Shown here: one piece after another, positions 34,125 to 43,100 of the stretch
Layout of the letters: the number at the start of each line of letters is the position of its first letter
Position numbering within the stretch: position 1 is the stretch's first letter
Assembly: GCA_965216105.1 (NCBI GenBank)
Contig: OZ244147.1
Span: 2,170,001 to 2,234,000, forward strand
Source of the DNA: JAALLB01 sp017643495
GTDB taxonomy: Bacteria; Pseudomonadota; Alphaproteobacteria; Rhizobiales; Rhizobiaceae
Length of the DNA: 64,000 bases
Direction: 5' to 3'
Position numbers and translations under genes: made by a program
Notes under the pieces: model-generated
What the model was told of the DNA's origin: nothing
Database searches by the model: none
The model's input: only the letters and a program-made list of their open reading frames with translations

Positions 34125-34204
34125 TGTTTCGTTCCTTTTAGGGAAGTAGGTCCATGCCCAGAGTTCCCGTTAGCTTGGTTCAGCCTGTCCTCAGGACAGA
34201 CCAA

Positions 34205-34513
34205 TTAGAGTTTGATTTCGACATCAACACCGGCTGACAGGTCGAGCTTCATGAGAGCATCAACTGTCTGGGGAGTCGGGTCGACAATATCCAGAAGCCG
34301 TTTGTGCGTACGCATTTCGAACTGCTCACGGCTCTTCTTGTTCACGTGCGGCGAACGGTTAACCGTGTAACGCTCGATACGTGTTGGAAGCGGCACAGGA
34401 CCCTTGACCTGCGCTCCGGTGCGTTTTGCCGTGGAGACAATCTCCTTGGTCGAACTGTCCAGAATGCGGTGGTCGAATGCCTTGAGTCGGATTCGAATGT
34501 TTTGGCCGTTCAT
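34205..34513 (-). CDS. rpsJ: 30S ribosomal protein S10
   Basis: A 102-residue 30S head protein that also works in antitermination as NusE. MNGQNIRIRLKAFDHRILD and VPLPTRIERYTVNRSPHVNK are signatures. It is the first gene of the S10 block, 53 bases after tuf, and is probably read through from the str operon. A hairpin (CTGTCC/GGACAG, 34185-34199) lies just after its stop. Confidence 0.99.
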   Translation of the reverse strand: MNGQNIRIRLKAFDHRILDSSTKEIVSTAKRTGAQVKGPVPLPTRIERYTVNRSPHVNKKSREQFEMRTHKRLLDIVDPTPQTVDALMKLDLSAGVDVEIKL

Positions 34514-34566
34514 GTTTTTTATCCTTGTAGCCGCGGGTAGAGACGCTCCCTACCCGCGAATGCCAT

Positions 34567-35742
34567 TTACTCGATAATTGAAGCTACGATACCTGCTCCG
34601 ACGGTACGTCCGCCTTCACGGATAGCAAAGCGCAGGCGCTCTTCCATGGCGATTGGCACGATCAGCTCGACTTCCATCTCCACATTGTCGCCAGGCATGA
34701 CCATCTCGGTACCGGCAGGAAGCTGGCAAACACCGGTCACATCCGTTGTACGGAAGTAGAACTGTGGACGATAGTTCGTGAAGAACGGTGTGTGACGCCC
34801 ACCTTCATCCTTCGTCAGGATGTAGGCTTCTGCCTTGAACTTCGTGTGCGGGGTTACAGAACCCGGCTTCACAAGAACCTGGCCACGCTCAACCTGGTCA
34901 CGGTCAATACCGCGGATCAGACAACCGATGTTGTCACCCGCCTCACCGCTGTCCAGAAGCTTGCGGAACATCTCAACACCCGTACAGGTCGTCTTCTGGG
35001 TGTCCTTGATGCCGACGATCTCAATCTCGTCACCAACGTTCACAACACCACGCTCAACACGACCGGTCACAACCGTACCACGACCGGAAATCGAGAAAAC
35101 ATCCTCGATCGGCAAAAGGAACGGCTGGTCAACAGGACGCTCGGGCTGGGGAATGTACTCGTCAACATTCTTCATCAGCTCGCGGATCGCGTTCTCGCCA
35201 ATCTCCGTGCCGTCCTTCTCAAGCGCCTCAAGCGCAGAACCCTTGATGATCGGAATGTCGTCACCAGGAAACTCGTAGGAAGAAAGAAGCTCGCGAACTT
35301 CCATGTCGACAAGCTCGAGAAGCTCCTCGTCGTCAACCTGGTCAACCTTGTTCAGGAAAACAACAATCGCAGGAACACCAACCTGACGGGCAAGAAGAAT
35401 GTGCTCGCGGGTCTGGGGCATCGGGCCGTCAGCAGCCGAACAAACCAGAATCGCGCCATCCATCTGCGCGGCACCCGTGATCATGTTCTTCACATAGTCA
35501 GCGTGACCAGGACAGTCCACATGCGCATAGTGACGGGTCTCCGTCTCATACTCAACGTGAGCCGTCGAAATCGTGATCCCGCGGGCACGCTCCTCAGGGG
35601 CACCATCAATCTGGTCATAAGCCTTGAACTCACCAAAATACTTGGTAATCGCAGCCGTCAACGTCGTCTTGCCATGGTCAACATGGCCAATCGTGCCAAT
35701 GTTGCAGTGCGGCTTGTTGCGTTCAAACTTTTCTTTTGCCAT
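34567..35742 (-). CDS. tuf: Elongation factor Tu
   Basis: A 391-residue GTPase delivering aminoacyl-tRNA to the ribosome. Motifs: GHVDHGKTTLTAAITKYF (G1), RGITI (G2), DCPGHADYVKNMITGAAQMD (G3) and NKVDQVDD (G4). Domains II and III are complete to the end VGAGIVASIIE. Codon use is extremely uniform, as expected for a very highly expressed gene; this also leaves long open frames on the opposite strand that are not genes. Only one copy lies in this window; many relatives carry two. Confidence 0.99.
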   Translation of the reverse strand: MAKEKFERNKPHCNIGTIGHVDHGKTTLTAAITKYFGEFKAYDQIDGAPEERARGITISTAHVEYETETRHYAHVDCPGHADYVKNMITGAAQMDGAILVCSAADGPMPQTREHILLARQVGVPAIVVFLNKVDQVDDEELLELVDMEVRELLSSYEFPGDDIPIIKGSALEALEKDGTEIGENAIRELMKNVDEYIPQPERPVDQPFLLPIEDVFSISGRGTVVTGRVERGVVNVGDEIEIVGIKDTQKTTCTGVEMFRKLLDSGEAGDNIGCLIRGIDRDQVERGQVLVKPGSVTPHTKFKAEAYILTKDEGGRHTPFFTNYRPQFYFRTTDVTGVCQLPAGTEMVMPGDNVEMEVELIVPIAMEERLRFAIREGGRTVGAGIVASIIE

Positions 35743-35804
35743 CTGGCTTCTCCATTGGTTGGCACGGGATCTTGCCTCGTGCCGGTTTTATTCCTGGGTT
35801 GTCG

Positions 35805-37898
35805 TTAACCGGTATATTTTTCCTGGATTTCCTTGGAAACCGCAGAAGGTACCGGTGCGTAGTGATCAAACTGCATGCTGTACTGGGCACGGCCCTGTGA
35901 CATCGAACGCAGGTTATCAACGTATTTGAACATGTTCATCAGCGGAACGTGCGCGGTGACAACAGTCGCGATACCACGTACTTCCTGGCCCTGGATCATG
36001 CCGCGACGGGAATTGAGGTTCCCGATAATGTCGCCGAGATACTCCTCTGGCGTGACAACTTCAACAGCCATGATTGGCTCCAGCAGTTGTGCACCAAGCT
36101 GGTTCTTGTTTTCACGGAAGCAGGCACGAGCAGCAATCTCAAAAGCAAGAACACTCGAGTCCACGTCGTGGTAAGCACCATCCATGAGAGTGGCCTTCAC
36201 ACCAAGCATCGGGAAGCCGGCAAGCGGACCAGATGACATGACGCTTTCAAGCCCTTTCTGAACGCCCGGAATGTATTCCTTGGGAACGTTACCACCAACA
36301 ATCTTGGATTCGAACTCGAACTCTTCACTTTCAGTGTTTGGCTCGAACAGGATTTTGACACGAGCAAACTGACCTGAACCACCAGACTGCTTCTTGTGGG
36401 TGTAATCCGCTTCGAAAGTCTCTGTAATGGTTTCCCGGAATGCAACCTGAGGCTCACCAACATTGGCCTCAACCTTGAATTCCCGTTTCATGCGGTCAAC
36501 CAGAATGTCGAGGTGCAATTCACCCATGCCGGCAATGATGGTCTGTCCGGATTCATCGTCAGACTTGACGCGGAAAGAAGGATCTTCAGCCGCAAGGCGG
36601 TTCAGAGCGATACCCATTTTCTCCTGGTCGCCTTTTGTCTTCGGCTCAATCGCAATCTGGATAACCGGATCAGGGAATTCCATGCGCTCAAGGATAACAG
36701 GCTTCAATGGATCACAAAGTGTATCACCCGTTGTGGTTTCCTTGAGACCGGCAATCGCGACAATGTCACCGGCGAATGCTTCCTTGATGTCTTCCCGGTC
36801 GTTGGAATGCATAAGAAGCATCCGGCCAACGCGCTCACGCTTGTCCTTGACGGTATTGAGTACCGATGAACCGGTTTCCAGCTTGCCGGAATAGATACGG
36901 CAGAAAGTAAGCGATCCGACAAACGGGTCGTTCATGATCTTGAACGCAAGAATGCCGAGAGGCTCTTCATCAGAAGCCTTTCTCTTCACTTCTTCTTCGG
37001 TCTTCACGTCGATACCCTTGATCGCAGGAATGTCGACAGGAGAAGGAAGGAAGTCAACAACCGCATCCAACAGCGGCTGAACACCCTTGTTCTTGAAAGC
37101 CGAGCCACAGAATACAGGGAAGTATTCAGCAGAAATGGTACCAATACGAATAAGCTCACGAAGCTTGTCCGGAGAAGGCTCCTCGCCTTCCAGATAGGCT
37201 TCCATGGCTGCCTCATCGTTTTCGACAGCAGCCTCTATCATTTCTTCACGGTACTTGTTGGCAGTCTCGACAAGGTCAGCCGGAATATCCGTTACATCCC
37301 ATGACGCACCAAGTTCTTCACCATTCCAGACAAGCGCTTTCATCTCGATGAGATCAACAACACCTGCAAATTCACTCTCGGCACCAATCGGAATCTGAAG
37401 AACAAGCGGCTTGCCGCCCAAACGCTCACGGATCATCTCGACAGAGCGATAGAAGTCAGCGCCGATCTTGTCCATTTTGTTTACAAAGATCATGCGCGGA
37501 ACAGAATACTTGTCTGCCTGACGCCAAACGGTCTCGGTCTGAGGCTCAACACCCGCATTGGCATCCAGCAATGCAATAGCTCCATCAAGCACGCGCAGCG
37601 AACGCTCAACCTCAATCGTGAAGTCAACGTGACCTGGAGTATCAATAATGTTGAAGCGCTTTTTCTTGCCGTCACGGCCAACCCAGAACGTAGTGGTTGC
37701 AGCAGACGTGATGGTAATCCCGCGCTCCTGCTCCTGTTCCATCCAGTCCATAGTAGCCGCACCGTCATGGACTTCGCCGATCTTGTGGCTTTTGCCCGTA
37801 TAATAGAGAATGCGCTCGGTCGTGGTCGTCTTGCCGGCATCAATGTGGGCCATGATGCCGAAGTTACGGTAATCTTCGATTGCGTAATCGCGTGACAT
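35805..37898 (-). CDS. fusA: Elongation factor G
   Basis: A 697-residue translocation GTPase. G1 is AHIDAGKTTTTERILYYTG; the G2 and G3 region contains ERGITITSAATTTFW and DTPGHVDFTIEVERSLRVLD; G4 is NKMDKIGAD. Domain IV carries PKEYIPGVQKGLESVMSSG and domain V ends YAPVPSAVSKEIQEKYTG. Full length, 49 bases after rpsG and 62 before tuf. Confidence 0.99.
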   Translation of the reverse strand: MSRDYAIEDYRNFGIMAHIDAGKTTTTERILYYTGKSHKIGEVHDGAATMDWMEQEQERGITITSAATTTFWVGRDGKKKRFNIIDTPGHVDFTIEVERSLRVLDGAIALLDANAGVEPQTETVWRQADKYSVPRMIFVNKMDKIGADFYRSVEMIRERLGGKPLVLQIPIGAESEFAGVVDLIEMKALVWNGEELGASWDVTDIPADLVETANKYREEMIEAAVENDEAAMEAYLEGEEPSPDKLRELIRIGTISAEYFPVFCGSAFKNKGVQPLLDAVVDFLPSPVDIPAIKGIDVKTEEEVKRKASDEEPLGILAFKIMNDPFVGSLTFCRIYSGKLETGSSVLNTVKDKRERVGRMLLMHSNDREDIKEAFAGDIVAIAGLKETTTGDTLCDPLKPVILERMEFPDPVIQIAIEPKTKGDQEKMGIALNRLAAEDPSFRVKSDDESGQTIIAGMGELHLDILVDRMKREFKVEANVGEPQVAFRETITETFEADYTHKKQSGGSGQFARVKILFEPNTESEEFEFESKIVGGNVPKEYIPGVQKGLESVMSSGPLAGFPMLGVKATLMDGAYHDVDSSVLAFEIAARACFRENKNQLGAQLLEPIMAVEVVTPEEYLGDIIGNLNSRRGMIQGQEVRGIATVVTAHVPLMNMFKYVDNLRSMSQGRAQYSMQFDHYAPVPSAVSKEIQEKYTG

Positions 37899-37947
37899 TT
37901 GTCTTGCCTTTGTTTTGCAGCCCTCGGGCCACCCTTAACTCAATGAT

Positions 37948-38418
37948 TTACCAACGATAATGCGAGAATGCCTTGTTGGCATCCGCCATTTTGTGAGTGT
38001 CCTCACGCTTCTTGACTGCGGCACCGCGGTTATTAGAAGCATCGAGAATTTCACCTGACAGGCGATCAACCATCGTCGACTCGTTACGCTTGCGGGCAGC
38101 TGCAATCATCCAGCGAATGGCAAGCGCCTGACGGCGCTCGGAACGAACCTCAACCGGAACCTGATAAGTTGCACCACCAACACGACGGGAACGAACCTCA
38201 ACAGCCGGTGAAACATTTTCAAGGGCAGCATGAAATGCCTCAAGCGGATCAGACTTGATCTTGGACTCAACCTGATCAAGCGCACCGTAAACAATCCGCT
38301 CCGCAACGGACTTCTTACCATCGAGCATGATGTAGTTCATGAATTTTGTCAGAACCAGATCGCCAAACTTCGGATCCGGGTTGATTTCGCGTTTTTCTGC
38401 GCGGTGACGACGAGACAT
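37948..38418 (-). CDS. rpsG: 30S ribosomal protein S7
   Basis: A 156-residue primary assembly protein of the 30S head. MSRRHRAEKREINPDPKFGD and SRRVGGATYQVPVEVRSERR are typical, and the C-terminal helix ending MADANKAFSHYRW matches the bacterial form. In E. coli S7 represses the str operon; the 11-base rpsL-rpsG gap here is too short to hold the E. coli-type site. Confidence 0.99.
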   Translation of the reverse strand: MSRRHRAEKREINPDPKFGDLVLTKFMNYIMLDGKKSVAERIVYGALDQVESKIKSDPLEAFHAALENVSPAVEVRSRRVGGATYQVPVEVRSERRQALAIRWMIAAARKRNESTMVDRLSGEILDASNNRGAAVKKREDTHKMADANKAFSHYRW

Positions 38419-38429
38419 ACTGAAAACCC

Positions 38430-38801
38430 TTATTTAGGACGCTTGGCGCCGTATTTCGAACGACGCTGCTTACGGTCCTTGACACCCTGCGTATCGAGGA
38501 CACCGCGAATAATGTGATAGCGAACACCGGGCAAGTCCTTCACCCGACCACCCCGGATCATCACAACGGAGTGCTCCTGGAGGTTGTGCCCCTCACCCGG
38601 GATATAACCGATCACCTCAAAACCATTGGTAAGGCGAATCTTCGCAACTTTCCGAAGGGCTGAGTTCGGTTTTTTGGGTGTAGTGGTATAAACGCGTGTA
38701 CACACGCCGCGCTTCTGCGGGCAAGCTTCCATTGCAGGCACTTTGCTGCGCTTGATTTGCGGCTTGCGCGGGTTACGAACCAACTGGTTGATTGTAGGCA
38801 T
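38430..38801 (-). CDS. rpsL: 30S ribosomal protein S12
   Basis: A 123-residue decoding-centre protein. MPTINQLVRNPRKPQIKRS opens it. TTTPKKPNSALRKVAKIRLT and GRVKDLPGVRYHIIRG have the lysines that are wild type for streptomycin sensitivity in other bacteria. ATG 38801 was chosen; the frame extends to 39077, but the extra residues lie in the promoter region. It is the first gene of the str operon. Confidence 0.99.
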   Translation of the reverse strand: MPTINQLVRNPRKPQIKRSKVPAMEACPQKRGVCTRVYTTTPKKPNSALRKVAKIRLTNGFEVIGYIPGEGHNLQEHSVVMIRGGRVKDLPGVRYHIIRGVLDTQGVKDRKQRRSKYGAKRPK

Positions 38802-38960
38802 ACAATCCGGTCTTTCTTTCTTGCTCCGGCAAAATCCGGATGCGTTAGACTTCGTGGCATGCCGTGCTGTCAGCCGAGGCATACCCCATGCAAAAAAGGA
38901 TTTCCCAGTCCCGAACTTAATCCGGATGGAAATCCTGGCAGGCAGAGGACCTGAGGGTCG

Positions 38961-38989
38961 TGCTCTAATCCGATGTAAATCTATGTCAA
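38961..38989 (-). promoter_or_regulatory. Possible proximal promoter of the str operon
   Basis: A perfect -35 hexamer TTGACA (38989-38984) on the minus strand. The -10 region is poor: AGAGCA at 17-base spacing or TAGAGC at 16. Confidence 0.3.
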
Positions 38990-39061
38990 ACCTTGTTTGA
39001 GCAGCTAATTCAGAACGCGACGTTCCGAACAAATGATGGCTCACATCGATTTGTTGATGCG

Positions 39062-39090
39062 GATATACGGAAAGCAACGTTGCCAGTCAA
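39062..39090 (-). promoter_or_regulatory. Probable distal promoter of the str operon
   Basis: Minus-strand TTGACT (39090-39085) and TATATC (39067-39062) are exactly 17 bases apart, five of six and four to five of six matches to consensus. Transcription would start near 39055, about 255 bases before rpsL. Confidence 0.55.
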
Positions 39091-39189
39091 GGGGCTTTGT
39101 CCCGATTTTGCTTCAGGACGGTCTTTGGAAGCAACGAAATGTCCATTTGAGCGCAAACCGGGCGGATTACAGCCCAAACGCCGGATCAA

Positions 39190-39921
39190 TCAGCGATTTG
39201 CCACTCTTTGCTTGACTGTTTGCCGGACATAAACCTCTGCCCCGGGCGGGACTCGCTCGTACAAATCAATGACGTCCTGATTGATCATCCTGAAACATCC
39301 GCTCGATGCAGCCTTTCCGATCGAGTGCGGACGATTCGTGCCATGAATCCTGAAAAGCGTGTCACGACCATCCTTGTACAGGTAAAGCGCGCGCGCGCCC
39401 AAAGGGTTATCGGCCCCTCCCGGCATGCCTTTTTCAAATTCTGCCAGTCTGGGCGTTCTCGCAATCATTTCCTGAGGCGGAGTCCAGGTTGGCCAGGGCT
39501 GTTTCCATTTCATGACGGCATCGCCAAACCATGCAAATCCCTCCTTGCCCACAGCAGTACCATAACGAAGGGCACGGTCCCTTCCCTGGGCCAGGTAAAG
39601 ATGCCGTTTTGACGTGTCAACAATCAGGGTTCCCGGCTTGTAATTGCCAGGCAAGCTAACCCATTGCCGTAGATATTCAGGATCCATCCTGCGATAGTCA
39701 AATGCCGGCAGGGATACTTCCCCATCCATTTTTGCGGCATAGACCTGATCATAATTGTAGCGGCCATTGGCATCCACCATGCCACTGGATACGGCCAGTG
39801 TCTGGCTGGTTCCCGATGTTGCAGAAGAACAGGATGCAACCAAAGCCGAAGCAGGCAACATTCCCAGTGCGGCCACAAAGCCACGGCGGCTCATGCCTGA
39901 CGGATCAAGGATTTTGCTCAT
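39190..39921 (-). CDS. L,D-transpeptidase (YkuD domain), Tat/lipoprotein-type export signal
   Basis: A 243-residue cell-wall enzyme that makes 3-3 peptidoglycan crosslinks or attaches proteins. The N-terminus shows a twin-arginine signal (SRRGFVAALGMLPASALVASC), whose last cysteine fits a lipobox (LVASC), so the protein may be a Tat-exported lipoprotein. The YkuD domain includes GTLIVDTSKRHLYLAQG near residue 97 and the catalytic block from HGTNRP to SSGCFRM, with the nucleophile Cys near residue 209. It sits alone between the rpoC terminator and the str promoters. Confidence 0.9.
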   Translation of the reverse strand: MSKILDPSGMSRRGFVAALGMLPASALVASCSSATSGTSQTLAVSSGMVDANGRYNYDQVYAAKMDGEVSLPAFDYRRMDPEYLRQWVSLPGNYKPGTLIVDTSKRHLYLAQGRDRALRYGTAVGKEGFAWFGDAVMKWKQPWPTWTPPQEMIARTPRLAEFEKGMPGGADNPLGARALYLYKDGRDTLFRIHGTNRPHSIGKAASSGCFRMINQDVIDLYERVPPGAEVYVRQTVKQRVANR

Positions 39922-40090
39922 TGGGTTTTCCAGTACACATTACATCTGCCGCTAAACGGCAATAAACTAGCCCCTGTGAAACATTTTGAAGCAAGTTTCA
40001 CGAAAAGTAAATCAAAACCGGGCAAGCGAGCAAACAGGGCAAGCGCTTCAACCATCCTATCTGCCCCCGGAGACGATTACATTTCGAAAC

Positions 40091-40116
40091 AAAAAAGCCG
40101 CCCGGTGGGCGGCTTT
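40091..40116 (-). terminator. Rho-independent terminator after rpoC
   Basis: AAAGCCGCCC (40094-40103), a three-base loop and GGGCGGCTTT (40107-40116) form a perfect ten-pair stem. On the minus strand it is followed by TTTTTT (40096-40091). It begins 22 bases after the rpoC stop, ending the rplJL-rpoBC transcript. Confidence 0.93.
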
Positions 40117-40138
40117 CATGATTGTTATGAAATGGCGG

Positions 40139-43100
40139 CTATTCAGCTGCCTCATCTCCCGGACGCATATCCGTGAGCAATCCGTCTGCATCCGCCATTT
40201 CACGCTTTGCGTCGATGATCATGTCATCACGTGCATTCGCCAATCTGCGGATTTTTGACATCACGCCACCGGTTCCTGCAGGAATTAGTCGACCGACTAT
40301 GACGTTTTCCTTCAAGCCTTCCAGCATGTCCGATTTACCGGCAACCGAAGCTTCTGTGAGAACCCGTGTTGTTTCCTGGAAGGAAGCAGCAGAGATGAAG
40401 GAACGGGTTTGCAGGCTTGCCTTTGTAATACCCAGAAGTACGGGATCACCTTCAGCAGGCTGCTTGCCTTCTTCGACCATTCGCTCGTTCAAAAGCTCCA
40501 GTTCAATACGGTCAATCTGCTCACCTTCGATCAAGCCGGTTTCCCCCGGTTTGGCGATCTCCACTTTCTGCAGCATCTGGCGAACGATTACCTCAATGTG
40601 CTTGTCATTGATGATAACGCCCTGCAGACGGTAGACTTCCTGAACCTCTGCAATCAGATAGGCAGCCAAGGCCTCAACACCCTTGATCGCAAGGATATCG
40701 TGTGGAGCCGGATTACCATCCAGAATGTAGTCACCCTTCTCGATCGGATCGCCATCCTGAAGATGGAACGGCTTGCCTTTCGGGATCAAGTACTCTGCGG
40801 GCTCTTGTGTCGAGTCGTTAGGCTCGATCGAGATGCGACGCTTGTTCTTGTAGTCACGGCCATAACGGATGGTGCCATCAATTGTGGCGATAACCGCATG
40901 ATCCTTGGGACGACGCGCCTCAAAGAGTTCCGCAACACGTGGCAGACCACCGGTAATGTCTTTGGTCTTAGCGCTTTCCGTCGGAATACGCGCAAGAACG
41001 TCACCGGCCTTGACCTCTGTGCCCGGTTCAACGGACAGAATGGCATCCACGGAAAGAAGTATCCGTGCTTCGCCACCACGCTTCAGCTTGGCAACTTCAC
41101 CAGTCTTCTTGTCCTTGATGACAATCGCAGGCTTGAGATCTGCACCACGCGGGTTAGCACGCCAGTCAACAACAACACGCTTGGTGATGCCTGTTGCCTC
41201 ATCGGCTGTTTCCTGAACAGACAAACCGTCCACAACATCCTCGAATTCAACAACACCATCAGCCTCGGTCATCATCGGACGGGTATACGGGTCCCACTCC
41301 GCAATGCGCTGGCTTTGCTTGATCTTGTCACCTTCGGCAACCAGCAAGCGGGTGCCGTAATTGACCCGATGTGAAGCACGTTCGACACCTTTTTCGTCTT
41401 CAATCACCACGGAAACGTTACGTCCCATGACGATATGACGTCCTTCGGAGTCTTTTGCCACATTCGAGTTGCGGATACGGATTGTACCTTCGTAAGAAGC
41501 CTCCAAGAATGAGGAGTCAACAACCTGTGCCGTACCACCAATGTGGAACGTACGCATTGTAAGCTGGGTACCCGGTTCACCGATTGACTGGGCAGCGATA
41601 ACACCAACTGCCTCACCGTTGTTAACCGGGGTACCTCGCGCAAGGTCGCGACCGTAACACGCCGCACAAATGCCGTTCTGGCTTTCACAAGTCAGGGCCG
41701 AACGTATCTGAACCGTTTTCACACCAGCTGTTTCAACTTTCTCGACATCGGCTTCATCCATGAGATGGTTGCGCTCGATGATTACCTCACCGGTTTCGGG
41801 ATGCAGAATGTCTTCTGCTGCCGTACGACCAAGGATGCGCATTCCAAGGGAAGCAACAACCTGGCCTGCATCAACCACTGCCTGGGTGGTGAGCGACTTT
41901 TCGGTCCCACAATCCTCGGATGTAATGATACAATCCTGGGCAACATCGACGAGACGACGCGTCAGGTAACCGGAGTTGGCGGTTTTCAGAGCCGTATCGG
42001 CAAGTCCCTTACGGGCACCGTGGGTGGAGTTGAAGTATTCAAGAACGGTCAGACCTTCCTTGAAGTTCGAGATAATCGGGCTCTCGATGATCTCACCGGA
42101 TGGCTTTGCCATCAGGCCGCGCATGCCGGCAAGCTGTTTCATCTGGGTCGGAGAACCACGAGCACCGGAGTGACTCATCATGTAGATCGAGTTCATCGGA
42201 AGCTGGCGCTTGGTTTCCTCGTCATAATGAACCGCCTTGATCCGGTCCATCATTTCGTCGGCAACCTTGTCACCACACTTCGCCCAGGCATCAACAACCT
42301 TGTTGTACTTCTCGCCCTGAGTGATCAGGCCGTCATTGTACTGCTGTTCATATTCCTTGGTCAGTGCCTGGGTTTCCGCAACCATGCCTGCCTTGGTTTC
42401 AGGAATGACCATGTCGTCCTTGCCGAAGGAGATACCCGCCTTGCACGCATGGGTGAAACCGAGCTGCATGATCTTGTCACAGAAAATGACTGTGTCTTTC
42501 TGGCCGGAGTGACGATAGACGTGGTCGATCATTTTCGAGATGTTTTTCTTGGTCATCTCTGTATTGACGACCTCAAAACGCACCTTGTGGTTTCGTGGCA
42601 GCAACTCGCCAAGGATCATGCGTCCCGGAGTTGTGTCATAAACCTTGCTGACCTGATTGCCTTCTTCATCAACTGTCGTGAAACGGCCGCGAATTTTTGA
42701 ATGCAGCGTGACAACACCTGTTTCGAGTGCATGGCGCAATTCACCCATGTCACCGAAAGCCATGCCTTCGCCCGGCTCGTTTTCATTGACAATAGACAGG
42801 TAATAGAGACCAAGAACCATGTCCTGTGACGGCACAATGATCGGCTGACCATTGGCCGGGTGCAGAATGTTGTTCGTGGACATCATCAGAACGCGGGCTT
42901 CAAGCTGGGCTTCAAGCGAAAGCGGCACGTGCACAGCCATCTGGTCACCGTCAAAGTCGGCATTGAATGCCGCACAGACGAGTGGATGCAGATGAATTGC
43001 CTTGCCTTCGATAAGAACCGGTTCAAACGCCTGAATGCCGAGACGGTGAAGTGTCGGCGCGCGGTTCAACAGGACCGGATGCTCGCGGATAACTTCGTCA

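Larger units (their letters stand above)
38802..39189 (-). other. 388-base gene-free stretch: promoter region of the str operon
   Basis: Lies between the L,D-transpeptidase stop and rpsL. It holds two promoter-like pairs on the minus strand (39090-39062 and 38989-38961), leaving leaders of about 250 and 150 bases before rpsL. I saw no terminator for the L,D-transpeptidase gene and no protein-like frame. Confidence 0.55.

Noticed and set aside
34792..35808. 338-codon open frame opposite tuf on the plus strand
   Set aside because: It mirrors the highly biased codon use of tuf; its translation is rich in Asn, Thr and Arg runs with no domain, and tuf itself is certain.
40409..42700. Two open frames over 300 codons opposite rpoC
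   Set aside because: No recognisable protein features and no ribosome sites; rpoC is complete and conserved on the other strand.
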